A stretch of DNA of 64,000 bases from Pseudoduganella rivuli (lineage in GTDB: Bacteria; Pseudomonadota; Gammaproteobacteria; Burkholderiales; Burkholderiaceae_D), in assembly GCF_009674485.1 (NCBI RefSeq), contig NZ_WKJJ01000006.1:62001-126000 (forward strand), in the 5' to 3' direction. The position numbers were made by a program, and so were the translations under genes. The notes under the pieces are model-generated. The model saw nothing but the letters and a program-made list of their open reading frames with translations. It was not told where the DNA came from and made no database searches. Below are positions 16,375-23,192 of this stretch, in pieces (position 1 is the stretch's first letter; each line of letters opens with the position of its first letter).

Positions 16375-18414
16375 ATGACATTGCCACGCCGCAGCAAGAT
16401 TGCCCTGGCCGTCGGCGGCGTCCTCGTCGCCGTGCCGGCCGCAGCGCTGATTGCGCTGCATTTCTACGACTGGAACCGCGCCCGCCCCTGGCTCAATGAA
16501 AAGACCAGTGAAGCCATCGGCCGCCCGTTCGCCATCCGCGGCAACCTGGCGCTAAGCTGGGAAAAACAAATCGTGCCGGAAAAGGAACGCGGCTGGCGCG
16601 ACTGGATCCCATGGCCCCACCTGGTGGCGCGCGACGTTCACATCGGCAATCCCGCCGCGATGGCGGCCGCCAATCCCGGCTTGCCGGCCGACATGGCCAG
16701 CGTCAGCGAATTCTCGTTTTCACTGAACCCGTTCGCGTTGCTGGAGAAAACCATTTCCATTCCCGTGCTGCGCTTCGAAGCCCCCACCGTGCTGTTGCGC
16801 CGCACGGGCGACGGCGCCAATAACTGGACCTTCGACAAGAAGGACAAGCCTTCGCCGTGGCAACTGGATTTGCAGCGCGTGGTGTTCAACAAAGGTGTCG
16901 TGCACTACCTCGATGACGTGGCGAAGGCCGATGCCACCGCCGATATCGACACCCTCAATGCCGATCCCAACTATGGCGTGTCGTGGCGGCTCAAGGGCGC
17001 CTGGAAAGGCGCACCCCTATCGGGCCACGGCAAGGCCGGCGCCGTGCTGTCGCTGCAGCAGCAAACCACGCCATATCCCATCATGGCCGATGTCAATCTG
17101 GGCGGTACCCGCATTGCCGTGGAAGGCACGCTGACCAAGCCCACAGCGCTGGCCGCGCTGGACATGAAGCTGCATTTGTCGGGGGCAAGCATGGCGCGGC
17201 TGTATGGGCTGACCGGCATCGTGCTGCCGGAAACGCCGCCGTTCAGCACGTCGGGGCACTTGACCGCCACGCTGGGCAAGGATAGCGGGCATTACGTGTA
17301 CGACCAGTTCACCGGTAAAGTCGGTTCCAGCGATATCGGTGGCCATCTTGAATACCAGCAGAAAAAGCCGCGCGGCTACCTGAGCGGCAAGGTGTCGTCC
17401 AAATTGCTGCAATTTGCCGACCTCGGTCCACTGATCGGCGCCGATTCCAACGCCAGCAAGCAGGCGCGGGGCTTGCCCGCCGTGCAACCGGCCAACAAAG
17501 TGCTGCCGGTGGAAGCGTTCAAAACTGAACGGTGGACCAGCATCGATGCGGACGTCAGCTTCAAGGCCGACCGCATCGTGCGCGAAAAACAGCTGCCCAT
17601 CGCCAACCTGTACACGGAATTCCATTTGAAGGATGGGGTGCTGGCGCTGACGCCGCTTAACTTCGACTGGGCCGGCGGCAAGTTGCACTCCAATGTCAAG
17701 CTCGATGGCAGCAATACCAAGGTCAAGGATGCCATCGCGGCGGAACTGAAGGCCAGTGCGCGGCATCTGAAGTTGCGCGACCTGTTCCCCGCGCTGCCGG
17801 ATTTGAAAGCCAGCGTGGGTGAAATCAACGGCGATGCGTCGCTGTCGGCCACCGGCAATTCCGTGGCCACGCTGCTGGCCAAATCCAATGGCGAAGTGAA
17901 AGCGCTGATCAACCAGGGCACCATCAGCAAGCTGTTGCTGGAACAAATGGGGCTGAACCTGGGCAACGTGGTGCTGACCAAGCTCCTGGGCGACAAGCAA
18001 GTGAAGCTGCATTGCATGGCGGCCGACTTCAAGGTCACGGACGGCAAGGCCGTGGCGCGCCAGTTTATCGTCGATACCGACGACGCCACCATCCACGTGA
18101 CAGGCAGCATCGACCTGGCATCGGAAAAGCTGGACTTGACGATGAAGCCGGACAGTAAAGGCTTGCGCATCATTACGCTGCGCTCGCCGATCTATATGAC
18201 GGGCACCTTCAAGGACCCGGACATCAGCATCGACAAGAAAGTACTGGCGATGAAGGCAGGCGGCGCGATCGCGCTGGCCGTGGCGGCCGCCCCTGTCGCC
18301 GCGCTGATCCCGCTGGTCAATACGGGGCCCGACCAGGACAGCGAATGCGCCGCCTTGCTGGCGCAGGCCAGAGTGAAACCGCAAGCGCCGCCTCCGGGCA
18401 GGAAAGCCAAATAA
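16375..18414 (+). CDS. AsmA family protein
   Basis: 679 residues. N-terminal membrane helix (about 8-28), then a long periplasmic chain of beta-rich repeats with the AsmA N-terminal region (WLNEKTSEAIGRPFAIRGNLALSWE). The C-terminal AsmA_2-like block includes LPDLKASVGEINGDASLSATG, a GEVKALINQGTIS segment and GLRIITLRSPIYMTGTFKDPDISID. AsmA-like proteins are bridge-like lipid transfer proteins between the membranes. The start is the ATG with AAAGG 8 bp upstream; an upstream ATG at 16330 lacks a ribosome site. Regulon site 7 is upstream. Confidence 0.9.
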   Translation: MTLPRRSKIALAVGGVLVAVPAAALIALHFYDWNRARPWLNEKTSEAIGRPFAIRGNLALSWEKQIVPEKERGWRDWIPWPHLVARDVHIGNPAAMAAANPGLPADMASVSEFSFSLNPFALLEKTISIPVLRFEAPTVLLRRTGDGANNWTFDKKDKPSPWQLDLQRVVFNKGVVHYLDDVAKADATADIDTLNADPNYGVSWRLKGAWKGAPLSGHGKAGAVLSLQQQTTPYPIMADVNLGGTRIAVEGTLTKPTALAALDMKLHLSGASMARLYGLTGIVLPETPPFSTSGHLTATLGKDSGHYVYDQFTGKVGSSDIGGHLEYQQKKPRGYLSGKVSSKLLQFADLGPLIGADSNASKQARGLPAVQPANKVLPVEAFKTERWTSIDADVSFKADRIVREKQLPIANLYTEFHLKDGVLALTPLNFDWAGGKLHSNVKLDGSNTKVKDAIAAELKASARHLKLRDLFPALPDLKASVGEINGDASLSATGNSVATLLAKSNGEVKALINQGTISKLLLEQMGLNLGNVVLTKLLGDKQVKLHCMAADFKVTDGKAVARQFIVDTDDATIHVTGSIDLASEKLDLTMKPDSKGLRIITLRSPIYMTGTFKDPDISIDKKVLAMKAGGAIALAVAAAPVAALIPLVNTGPDQDSECAALLAQARVKPQAPPPGRKAK

Positions 18415-18422
18415 ACCTTCGC

Positions 18423-18436
18423 GTTAGATGGCGAAC
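18423..18436 (+). promoter_or_regulatory. Regulon palindrome, site 8
   Basis: GTTAG-ATGG-CGAAC, one arm mismatch, followed by AGA. TACAGT starts 22 nt later (18459). 58 bp before the BON gene start. The weakest palindrome of the set, but spacing is exact. Confidence 0.5.
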
Positions 18437-18494
18437 AGAACGTTTTCACCTCTGCCAGTACAGTGTTCCTGTCAGTCTAGAACAGGAGCATGCT

Positions 18495-18797
18495 ATGAAA
18501 TCTTTACTGTCCACTTCCGTGTTGGCGGCGGCGCTGGCATTAACGGGGTGCGCATCGACCACCACCGTCGATCCCGCGGACGTCTACGTGGCGGACAACG
18601 TCGTTACTGCCAACGTGAAGTCGGCGCTCGCCAGTCAGCCGGGCCTGAACCCGGCGGACATTTACGTGGAAACCTACCAGGGCAAAGTGCAACTGGGCGG
18701 CTTTGTGTCCAGCCAGCAGGAAATCGACACGGCGCTGGCAGCGGCACGCAGCATCACCGGGGTGAAGAGCGTCACCAATGACATGCGATTGAAATGA
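18495..18797 (+). CDS. BON-domain lipoprotein
   Basis: 100 residues. Lipobox LTGC (Cys about residue 19), then one BON domain (NVVTANVKSALASQPGLNPADIYVETYQGKVQLGGFV in pieces, ending VTNDMRLK). Paralogue of 11596-11910, with the same length and domain limits. AGGAG precedes the ATG. 40 bp before a glycine-zipper lipoprotein gene, likely co-transcribed. Confidence 0.9.
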   Translation: MKSLLSTSVLAAALALTGCASTTTVDPADVYVADNVVTANVKSALASQPGLNPADIYVETYQGKVQLGGFVSSQQEIDTALAAARSITGVKSVTNDMRLK

Positions 18798-18837
18798 GCT
18801 GCTTGAAACTTGGCTTGAATTAATTAAGGAGAACATC

Positions 18838-19050
18838 ATGCATACCATCAAAACTCTTGCGGCGATCGCCGCCATGTTGTCGCTGGGCGCCTGCTCGAAT
18901 ATGACGCAGCAGGATAAAAGCACGGCCGTCGGCGCCGCCATCGGCGGCGTGGCCGGGTCTGTCCTGACGGGCGGCAGCACGGCCGGCACGGTCGGCGGCG
19001 CCGCAGTCGGCGGCGTGATCGGCAACCAGGTCAACAAGCCACCACGTTAA
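18838..19050 (+). CDS. Glycine-zipper lipoprotein, OsmB-like
   Basis: 70 residues. Lipobox LGAC (Cys about residue 19). The rest is a glycine zipper (AVGAAIGGVAGSVLTGGSTAGTVGGAAVGGVIGNQV in two halves) forming a membrane hairpin, as in OsmB. AAGGAG precedes the ATG. Ends the BON operon, followed by a strong terminator. Confidence 0.88.
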   Translation: MHTIKTLAAIAAMLSLGACSNMTQQDKSTAVGAAIGGVAGSVLTGGSTAGTVGGAAVGGVIGNQVNKPPR

Positions 19051-19071
19051 TGGTGCGCAGTACCGCGGCAT

Positions 19072-19098
19072 AAAGCCCGCCGGCAACGGCGGGCTTTT
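19072..19098. terminator. Intrinsic terminator
   Basis: AAAGCCCGCCG / CGGCGGGCTTT, 11-bp arms with a GCAA tetraloop, followed by a T run. Lies between the OsmB-like gene and the convergent Crp/Fnr gene. Confidence 0.9.
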
Positions 19099-19113
19099 TT
19101 TACGTGGATGGCG

Positions 19114-19860
19114 TTACAGGAACACGTTGCCCATGCCGATGCTGCCCGTATCCTTGACCATTTCATAGCAGCGGCACGACACCGCTTCCAGTCCGGCGGA
19201 ATCGAGGATTTCGATATTGCCCCGGCTGTACATGATGAGCCCCTGCTGCTGCAGCGCGCTGGCGGCCTTGGTCACGCCCACGCGCCGCACACCCAGCGCA
19301 TGCGCGAGGAATTCATGGGTCAGGTGGAATTTTTCCGATTGCAGGCGGTCGCGCGTGATCAGCAGCGAGCGGGCCAGCCGCGCCTCCAGCACGTGGAAGC
19401 GGCTGCACACGGCAATCTGGATCGCCTGCGCCAGCAACGTATCGGTGTAGCGGTACAGCAGTTGGCGCAGCGATTCCATGTGCGCGAACTCCTTGCAAAA
19501 GTCCGCCGCGTGGATGCGCGTGGCGCCACCGGCACGCTGCACCACGGCGCGCACTTGCGCCAATTGGTGGCCCAGCGCCACGGACGAACCGATCATGCCT
19601 TCGCGCCCGACCGAACCGACTTCCAGCGTCATGCGCCCTTCCGCCACGGCCAGCAGCGAAATCAGGCTATCGGTGGGGAAATAGATGTATTCGATGGCTT
19701 GGCCGGGCTCGTACAGCACGTCGCCCATTTCCATGTGAACACCGTCGCACATGCTTTCCAGGTGCAGAAAATCGTCTTCCGGCAAGCTGGCCAGCAAGCG
19801 GTTGCCCGCCGCATGGGGCGGCAACTGGCTTCCGGGATGGTGGGCATAGGTAAGGTTCAT
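19114..19860 (-). CDS. Crp/Fnr-type transcription regulator
   Basis: 248 residues. N-terminal cyclic-nucleotide-binding-like beta roll (GDVLYEPGQAIEYIYFPTDSLISLL; the EGRMTLEVGSVGREGMIG segment resembles but does not match the cAMP pocket). Then a dimer helix and a C-terminal winged HTH with LTHEFLAHALGVRRVGVTKAASALQQQGLI. No N-terminal cysteine cluster, so it is not an oxygen-sensing FNR. It sits in the middle of the genes carrying the GTNCG-N4-CGNAC palindrome, and site 9 lies 36 bp before its own start. That site geometry (5-4-5) is the FNR type, so this is the best in-window candidate for the regulon's activator (inference). Confidence 0.88.
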   Translation of the reverse strand: MNLTYAHHPGSQLPPHAAGNRLLASLPEDDFLHLESMCDGVHMEMGDVLYEPGQAIEYIYFPTDSLISLLAVAEGRMTLEVGSVGREGMIGSSVALGHQLAQVRAVVQRAGGATRIHAADFCKEFAHMESLRQLLYRYTDTLLAQAIQIAVCSRFHVLEARLARSLLITRDRLQSEKFHLTHEFLAHALGVRRVGVTKAASALQQQGLIMYSRGNIEILDSAGLEAVSCRCYEMVKDTGSIGMGNVFL

Positions 19861-19896
19861 GGCTCCAGAGCGTAAAGGCAGGTCATACCCATGTAT

Positions 19897-19910
19897 GTAC
19901 GGTGACGCAC
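19897..19910. promoter_or_regulatory. Regulon palindrome, site 9
   Basis: GTACG-GTGA-CGCAC between the Crp/Fnr gene (minus) and a glycine-zipper gene (plus). GACAAT starts 22 nt later on the plus strand (19933), 60 bp separate the site from the plus start. On the minus strand TACGCT also lies 22 nt away (19874-19869), hinting at autoregulation. Confidence 0.6.
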
Positions 19911-19970
19911 GGAACCGCGCGGCCCGCTGCGGGACAATGCAGGCACCAAGTAACTGTTGAGGATATAACG

Positions 19971-20717
19971 ATGAATACCAATAACTCCCGCCACACCCAC
20001 CCGATGCTGCTTGCCGCAGCCGTGGCAGTGGTGCTGTTCTGCACCTTCGGCATTGCCGCCATCCTGGGCTGGCTGCCTTCGCGTAACAGCGACAGCGCCA
20101 CCCAGGCCACCGCGCCCGCCTATTCCGTGGGCGATTCCGGCGCCGCCGCCGCGTATGGCACTCCTGGCGGCGCCTCGGGCACCAGCAGCGGCGTGTCGTC
20201 GTATGGCGCCACCGGCTCGGGCACTGCGGCGCTGACGTCCACGCCGCAATCCAACTATGCGGCCGGACCGGCGCCCGCGCGCGATTATACCCCCGCACGC
20301 AATACCGGCAATACCGCGGTACGGGACACCTATGACACCGCGCCCGCCTACAAGACGGCCCAGGCCCCGGCAGCGCCGGCGGTCTGCTCCAGCTGCGGCG
20401 TGGTGGAAAGCATTCACCAGCAAACCCACCGCGCCCAGGGCAGCGGCCTGGGCGCCGGTGCGGGCGCCGTGGTGGGCGGCTTGCTCGGCCACCAGATCGG
20501 CGGCGGTACGGGGCGCCAGCTGGCCACGGTAGCCGGTGCGGTTGGCGGCGCTGTAGTAGGCAACCAGGTCGAGGGCAATGCCCGCGCCACGCACACCTAT
20601 GTGATCACGGTGCGCATGGATAACGGCAAGGTCCGCACCTTCCACCAGAGCGCACAACCCGGCTGGCGTCCGGGCGACCATGTGCGGGTCGTCAATGGCG
20701 CGCTGCGCTCGGATTGA
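19971..20717 (+). CDS. Glycine-zipper 2TM envelope protein with long linker
   Basis: 248 residues. One N-terminal membrane helix (about 14-33) without a lipobox, then about 110 residues of Gly/Ser/Thr/Ala/Tyr/Pro-rich low-complexity linker. A CSSCG pair near residue 143 precedes the glycine zipper (about 160-200), and a C-terminal beta domain (YVITVRMDNGKVRTFHQSAQPGWRPGDHVRVVNGAL in pieces) matches that of 12147-12590. GTTGAGGA precedes the ATG. Probably bridges inner and outer membranes. Regulon site 9 upstream, terminator downstream. Confidence 0.85.
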   Translation: MNTNNSRHTHPMLLAAAVAVVLFCTFGIAAILGWLPSRNSDSATQATAPAYSVGDSGAAAAYGTPGGASGTSSGVSSYGATGSGTAALTSTPQSNYAAGPAPARDYTPARNTGNTAVRDTYDTAPAYKTAQAPAAPAVCSSCGVVESIHQQTHRAQGSGLGAGAGAVVGGLLGHQIGGGTGRQLATVAGAVGGAVVGNQVEGNARATHTYVITVRMDNGKVRTFHQSAQPGWRPGDHVRVVNGALRSD

Positions 20718-20735
20718 TTCGGCTGCACTGTCATC

Positions 20736-20763
20736 AGCCCCGGTCGTCACCGGGGCTTTTTTA
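20736..20763 (+). terminator. Intrinsic terminator
   Basis: AGCCCCGGT / ACCGGGGCT perfect 9-bp arms with CGTC loop, followed by TTTTTT. Confidence 0.92.
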
Positions 20764-20812
20764 TGTCGTTCGCACGAGAAAATGTTGCATTTTTGTACTG
20801 TCAAGCCGGACT

Positions 20813-20826
20813 GTGTGATACCGCAC
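20813..20826 (+). promoter_or_regulatory. Regulon palindrome, site 10
   Basis: GTGTG-ATAC-CGCAC, one arm mismatch, followed by AGA. GACAAT starts 23 nt later (20850). 61 bp before the next start codon. Confidence 0.55.
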
Positions 20827-20887
20827 AGAGCCCGATCACAGCCGGCCATGACAATCAATCGAATCAAACTCATCAGTGGAGAACGCC

Positions 20888-21103
20888 ATGGAAAAGCTGT
20901 TGTGGGCCTGGACCATCCTTGTCGGCTTGATACTGGCCCGGCTGGGATATAACGAAGTGGCGATGCAGGAAACGTCATCGCCGGAGATCACCGCCACCTT
21001 GCTGCTGACGGGCGGCCTGCTCACAGGGCTGGTAGGCGCCACCGGCCTGTGCGGCCTGCTGGGATGGCTGGCGCCATCGTCCGGCGAGCACGGCGGCAAA
21101 TGA
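20888..21103 (+). CDS. Small membrane protein, 71 aa
   Basis: Two hydrophobic helices (about residues 4-20 and 36-60) separated by a polar stretch with acidic residues (QETSSPE). Start at the ATG with GGAG 8 bp upstream. Unknown family. Member of the proposed stress regulon through site 10. Confidence 0.72.
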   Translation: MEKLLWAWTILVGLILARLGYNEVAMQETSSPEITATLLLTGGLLTGLVGATGLCGLLGWLAPSSGEHGGK

Positions 21104-21129
21104 TGCGGTGTCGACACGCGATGCGCACT

Positions 21130-21143
21130 GTACGGCAACGTAC
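21130..21143 (+). promoter_or_regulatory. Regulon palindrome, site 11
   Basis: Perfect GTACG-GCAA-CGTAC (extends to TGTACG/CGTACA), followed by AGA. GATAAT starts 22 nt later (21166). 67 bp before the next start codon. Confidence 0.6.
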
Positions 21144-21210
21144 AGATGCCGGCGGCAGTGACACAGATAATGAAATCTCCAGATAACCAAAGAGTCGAGA
21201 GGACATTATC

Positions 21211-21357
21211 ATGCTTTATACCATCGCTGTCGTATTGCTCATCCTGTGGCTGCTGGGGGTCGTAACGTCGTACACGATCGGCGGCTTTATTCACGTGCTG
21301 CTGGTGGTCGCGATCATCATGGTGCTGCTGCGCCTGATCAGCGGACGAGGCATATAG
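21211..21357 (+). CDS. Lmo0937-family small membrane protein, 48 aa
   Basis: 48 residues: MLYTIAVVLLILWLLGVVTSYTIGGFIHVLL then a second hydrophobic helix ending RLISGRGI. This is the Lmo0937/DUF5670 pattern of two helices around a conserved GGFIHVLLVIA-like core. GAGAGGA lies upstream. A stress-induced peptide family of unknown function; regulon site 11 precedes it. DUF3617 gene follows 46 bp downstream. Confidence 0.85.
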   Translation: MLYTIAVVLLILWLLGVVTSYTIGGFIHVLLVVAIIMVLLRLISGRGI

Positions 21358-21403
21358 TGCCGCACAAGTGTATGCTGGCAACTTCTCACCAGAAGGAGTT
21401 GCC

Positions 21404-21958
21404 ATGATCCGCACCCCGCTTCTGGCCGCCATCACCGCGGCCGCCACCTTCTCCCTCCCTTTGACCACCCACGCCGCGGACACCATGCGTCCCGGCCTGT
21501 GGGAAATCACCAGCAAAATTTCCTCCGGCAACAGCCAGGCCGCGGCAGCCATGGCGGAAGCGCAAAAGCAGATGGCGGCCATGTCGCCGGAGCAGCGCAA
21601 GATGATGGAATCCATGATGGCCAAGCATGGTGTCGGCATGGCCATGAATGGCGACGGCAGCGTCAAGGTCACATATTGCGTGACCAAGGAAATGGCGGAA
21701 CGCCGCGAAATCCCCGCCGGCCAGCAAGGTAAATGCACCAGCACCTCGACGCCGACCGCCACCGGCATGAACGTCAGCTTCACGTGCGCCAATCCGCCAT
21801 CGAGCGGCAACGGCCAGGTGACCTTGCATGGCGATACCGCCTACAGCACGACGATGAATGTCACCAGTTCGGCACGGGGCAAACCGGAAACCATGACGGT
21901 CGACGGGTCGGGACGGTGGCTGTCCGCCGATTGCGGCGCCAAGACCCCTGCCAAATAA
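21404..21958 (+). CDS. DUF3617 periplasmic protein
   Basis: 184 residues. Signal peptide cleaved after THA (about residue 24). The mature start DTMRPGLWEITSKISSG is the DUF3617 hallmark, followed by a Met/Ala/Gln-rich helical stretch, and four cysteines (YCVT, KCTS, TCAN, DCG) that could form two disulfides. AAGGAG precedes the ATG. Function unknown. Converges with the porin gene, 10 bp between stops. Confidence 0.87.
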   Translation: MIRTPLLAAITAAATFSLPLTTHAADTMRPGLWEITSKISSGNSQAAAAMAEAQKQMAAMSPEQRKMMESMMAKHGVGMAMNGDGSVKVTYCVTKEMAERREIPAGQQGKCTSTSTPTATGMNVSFTCANPPSSGNGQVTLHGDTAYSTTMNVTSSARGKPETMTVDGSGRWLSADCGAKTPAK

Positions 21959-21968
21959 TCAGACATCA

Positions 21969-23042
21969 TCAGAAAGAGTGGCGCAAGCCGATCGACAGCG
22001 CGCGGTTGCCGCTGCCCCGCTCGGATGCATTGCCGACCGTATAGCGGGCGCCGTTGCGGTTGTCGATCTTGCCGTAAGCCGCATACACGCTGGTGCGCTT
22101 CGACAGCGCATAGGCCACGCCGGCTGCCACCTGGGTGGCATCGCGGTTGGCCAGCGAGCGGTCATCCTTGTGGATATACGACAGCATGAACGTGGCATTG
22201 CCGTAGGGGATGGAAATACCGGCGATCAAATCGCGGCTGCGGTCGGTAAACCATGGCACCACCATCGTGCCATACGGCGCCACGGGGTCGTAGGGCGCGC
22301 TGCCGAAGCCGCGGTTGACGCCATAGCCGGCATAGATCGTCGCGTGCTTCAGCACCATGTTGGCGGCAATTAAGGTGTTGCGCGATGAATAGTCGACCAG
22401 CGGCACCACGCCCGTCGCGTCGGACAGGTTGTAGCGGCGCTGGTGCGCGATGCGCAGCGTGAAGGGGGCCTGTTCGAAGCCGATCACGGCGCCGTAGGCA
22501 CGGTTGAACTTGTTGCTGAACGGCGATTCGCCGTAGCTGTAAATGGCGCCCGCGCTCCAGCCATTGACGGTGGGCGTCACATACTTGACGGTGTTATCGA
22601 AGCGCCGCGCGGCCGACCCGGCAATATTGCTGGCCGCCCCCGCCATGCCGCCGTGGAATGGGTCGGCCACGCCGGCCAGCGCTTCATATTGCAAGCTGTA
22701 CTGGCGCCCCAGGGTCAGTACGCCCCAGCGGCTGTCCAGGCCGATGAAGGCCTGCCGTCCGAATAATTTATCCGCGTCGCCCGTGCCGTTATCTACGTGA
22801 ACGCCGGCTTCAACGCGGTACACGGCAGCCACGTCGCTGTTCAATCGTTCGCGTCCGGCAATGCCCACGTGCGACTCCGTGGCAATGCCGCTCGCCACCC
22901 GCGTCTTGGGGCAAGCCACGGTGCAGCCCCGTTCCGCCACCACACCGGCATCGAGCGTGCCGTAAATGTTGACGCCCGGCTGGTCTTGCGCCATAGCCGG
23001 CAGCGGCAACAGCAAAACGATGATCCAGGGCGAGGTCTTCAT
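21969..23042 (-). CDS. Gram-negative porin (betaproteobacterial type)
   Basis: 357 residues. Signal peptide cleaved after AMA (about residue 18). Mature start DQPGVNIYGTLDAGV is typical of neisserial/burkholderial trimeric porins. The GRQAFIGLDSRWGVLTLGRQY motif appears near residue 95 and the chain ends in the C-terminal Phe (RHSF) needed for Bam recognition. An unusual short Cys pair (GCTVACPK) lies in the first loop. Lets small solutes through the outer membrane; selectivity cannot be read here. Confidence 0.92.
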   Translation of the reverse strand: MKTSPWIIVLLLPLPAMAQDQPGVNIYGTLDAGVVAERGCTVACPKTRVASGIATESHVGIAGRERLNSDVAAVYRVEAGVHVDNGTGDADKLFGRQAFIGLDSRWGVLTLGRQYSLQYEALAGVADPFHGGMAGAASNIAGSAARRFDNTVKYVTPTVNGWSAGAIYSYGESPFSNKFNRAYGAVIGFEQAPFTLRIAHQRRYNLSDATGVVPLVDYSSRNTLIAANMVLKHATIYAGYGVNRGFGSAPYDPVAPYGTMVVPWFTDRSRDLIAGISIPYGNATFMLSYIHKDDRSLANRDATQVAAGVAYALSKRTSVYAAYGKIDNRNGARYTVGNASERGSGNRALSIGLRHSF

Positions 23043-23192
23043 GATGTCTCAGATTACCTCTGCCGCAGAACCGATTCTGTGCGCGCGCACACACTGGTGA
23101 ACTGTATCAACCATGCGCCATTCATGGCTGTGTTACCCCACAATAAGCCCACGATGTGCTTAGACAACGACAGGGTGATCCACTTGAAAAAT

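Noticed and set aside
23079..23090. GTGCGCGCGCAC before the porin and PLD genes as a twelfth regulon site
   Set aside because: Half-sites match but the spacer is 2, not 4, and it lies only 36 bp from the porin start, out of line with the others.
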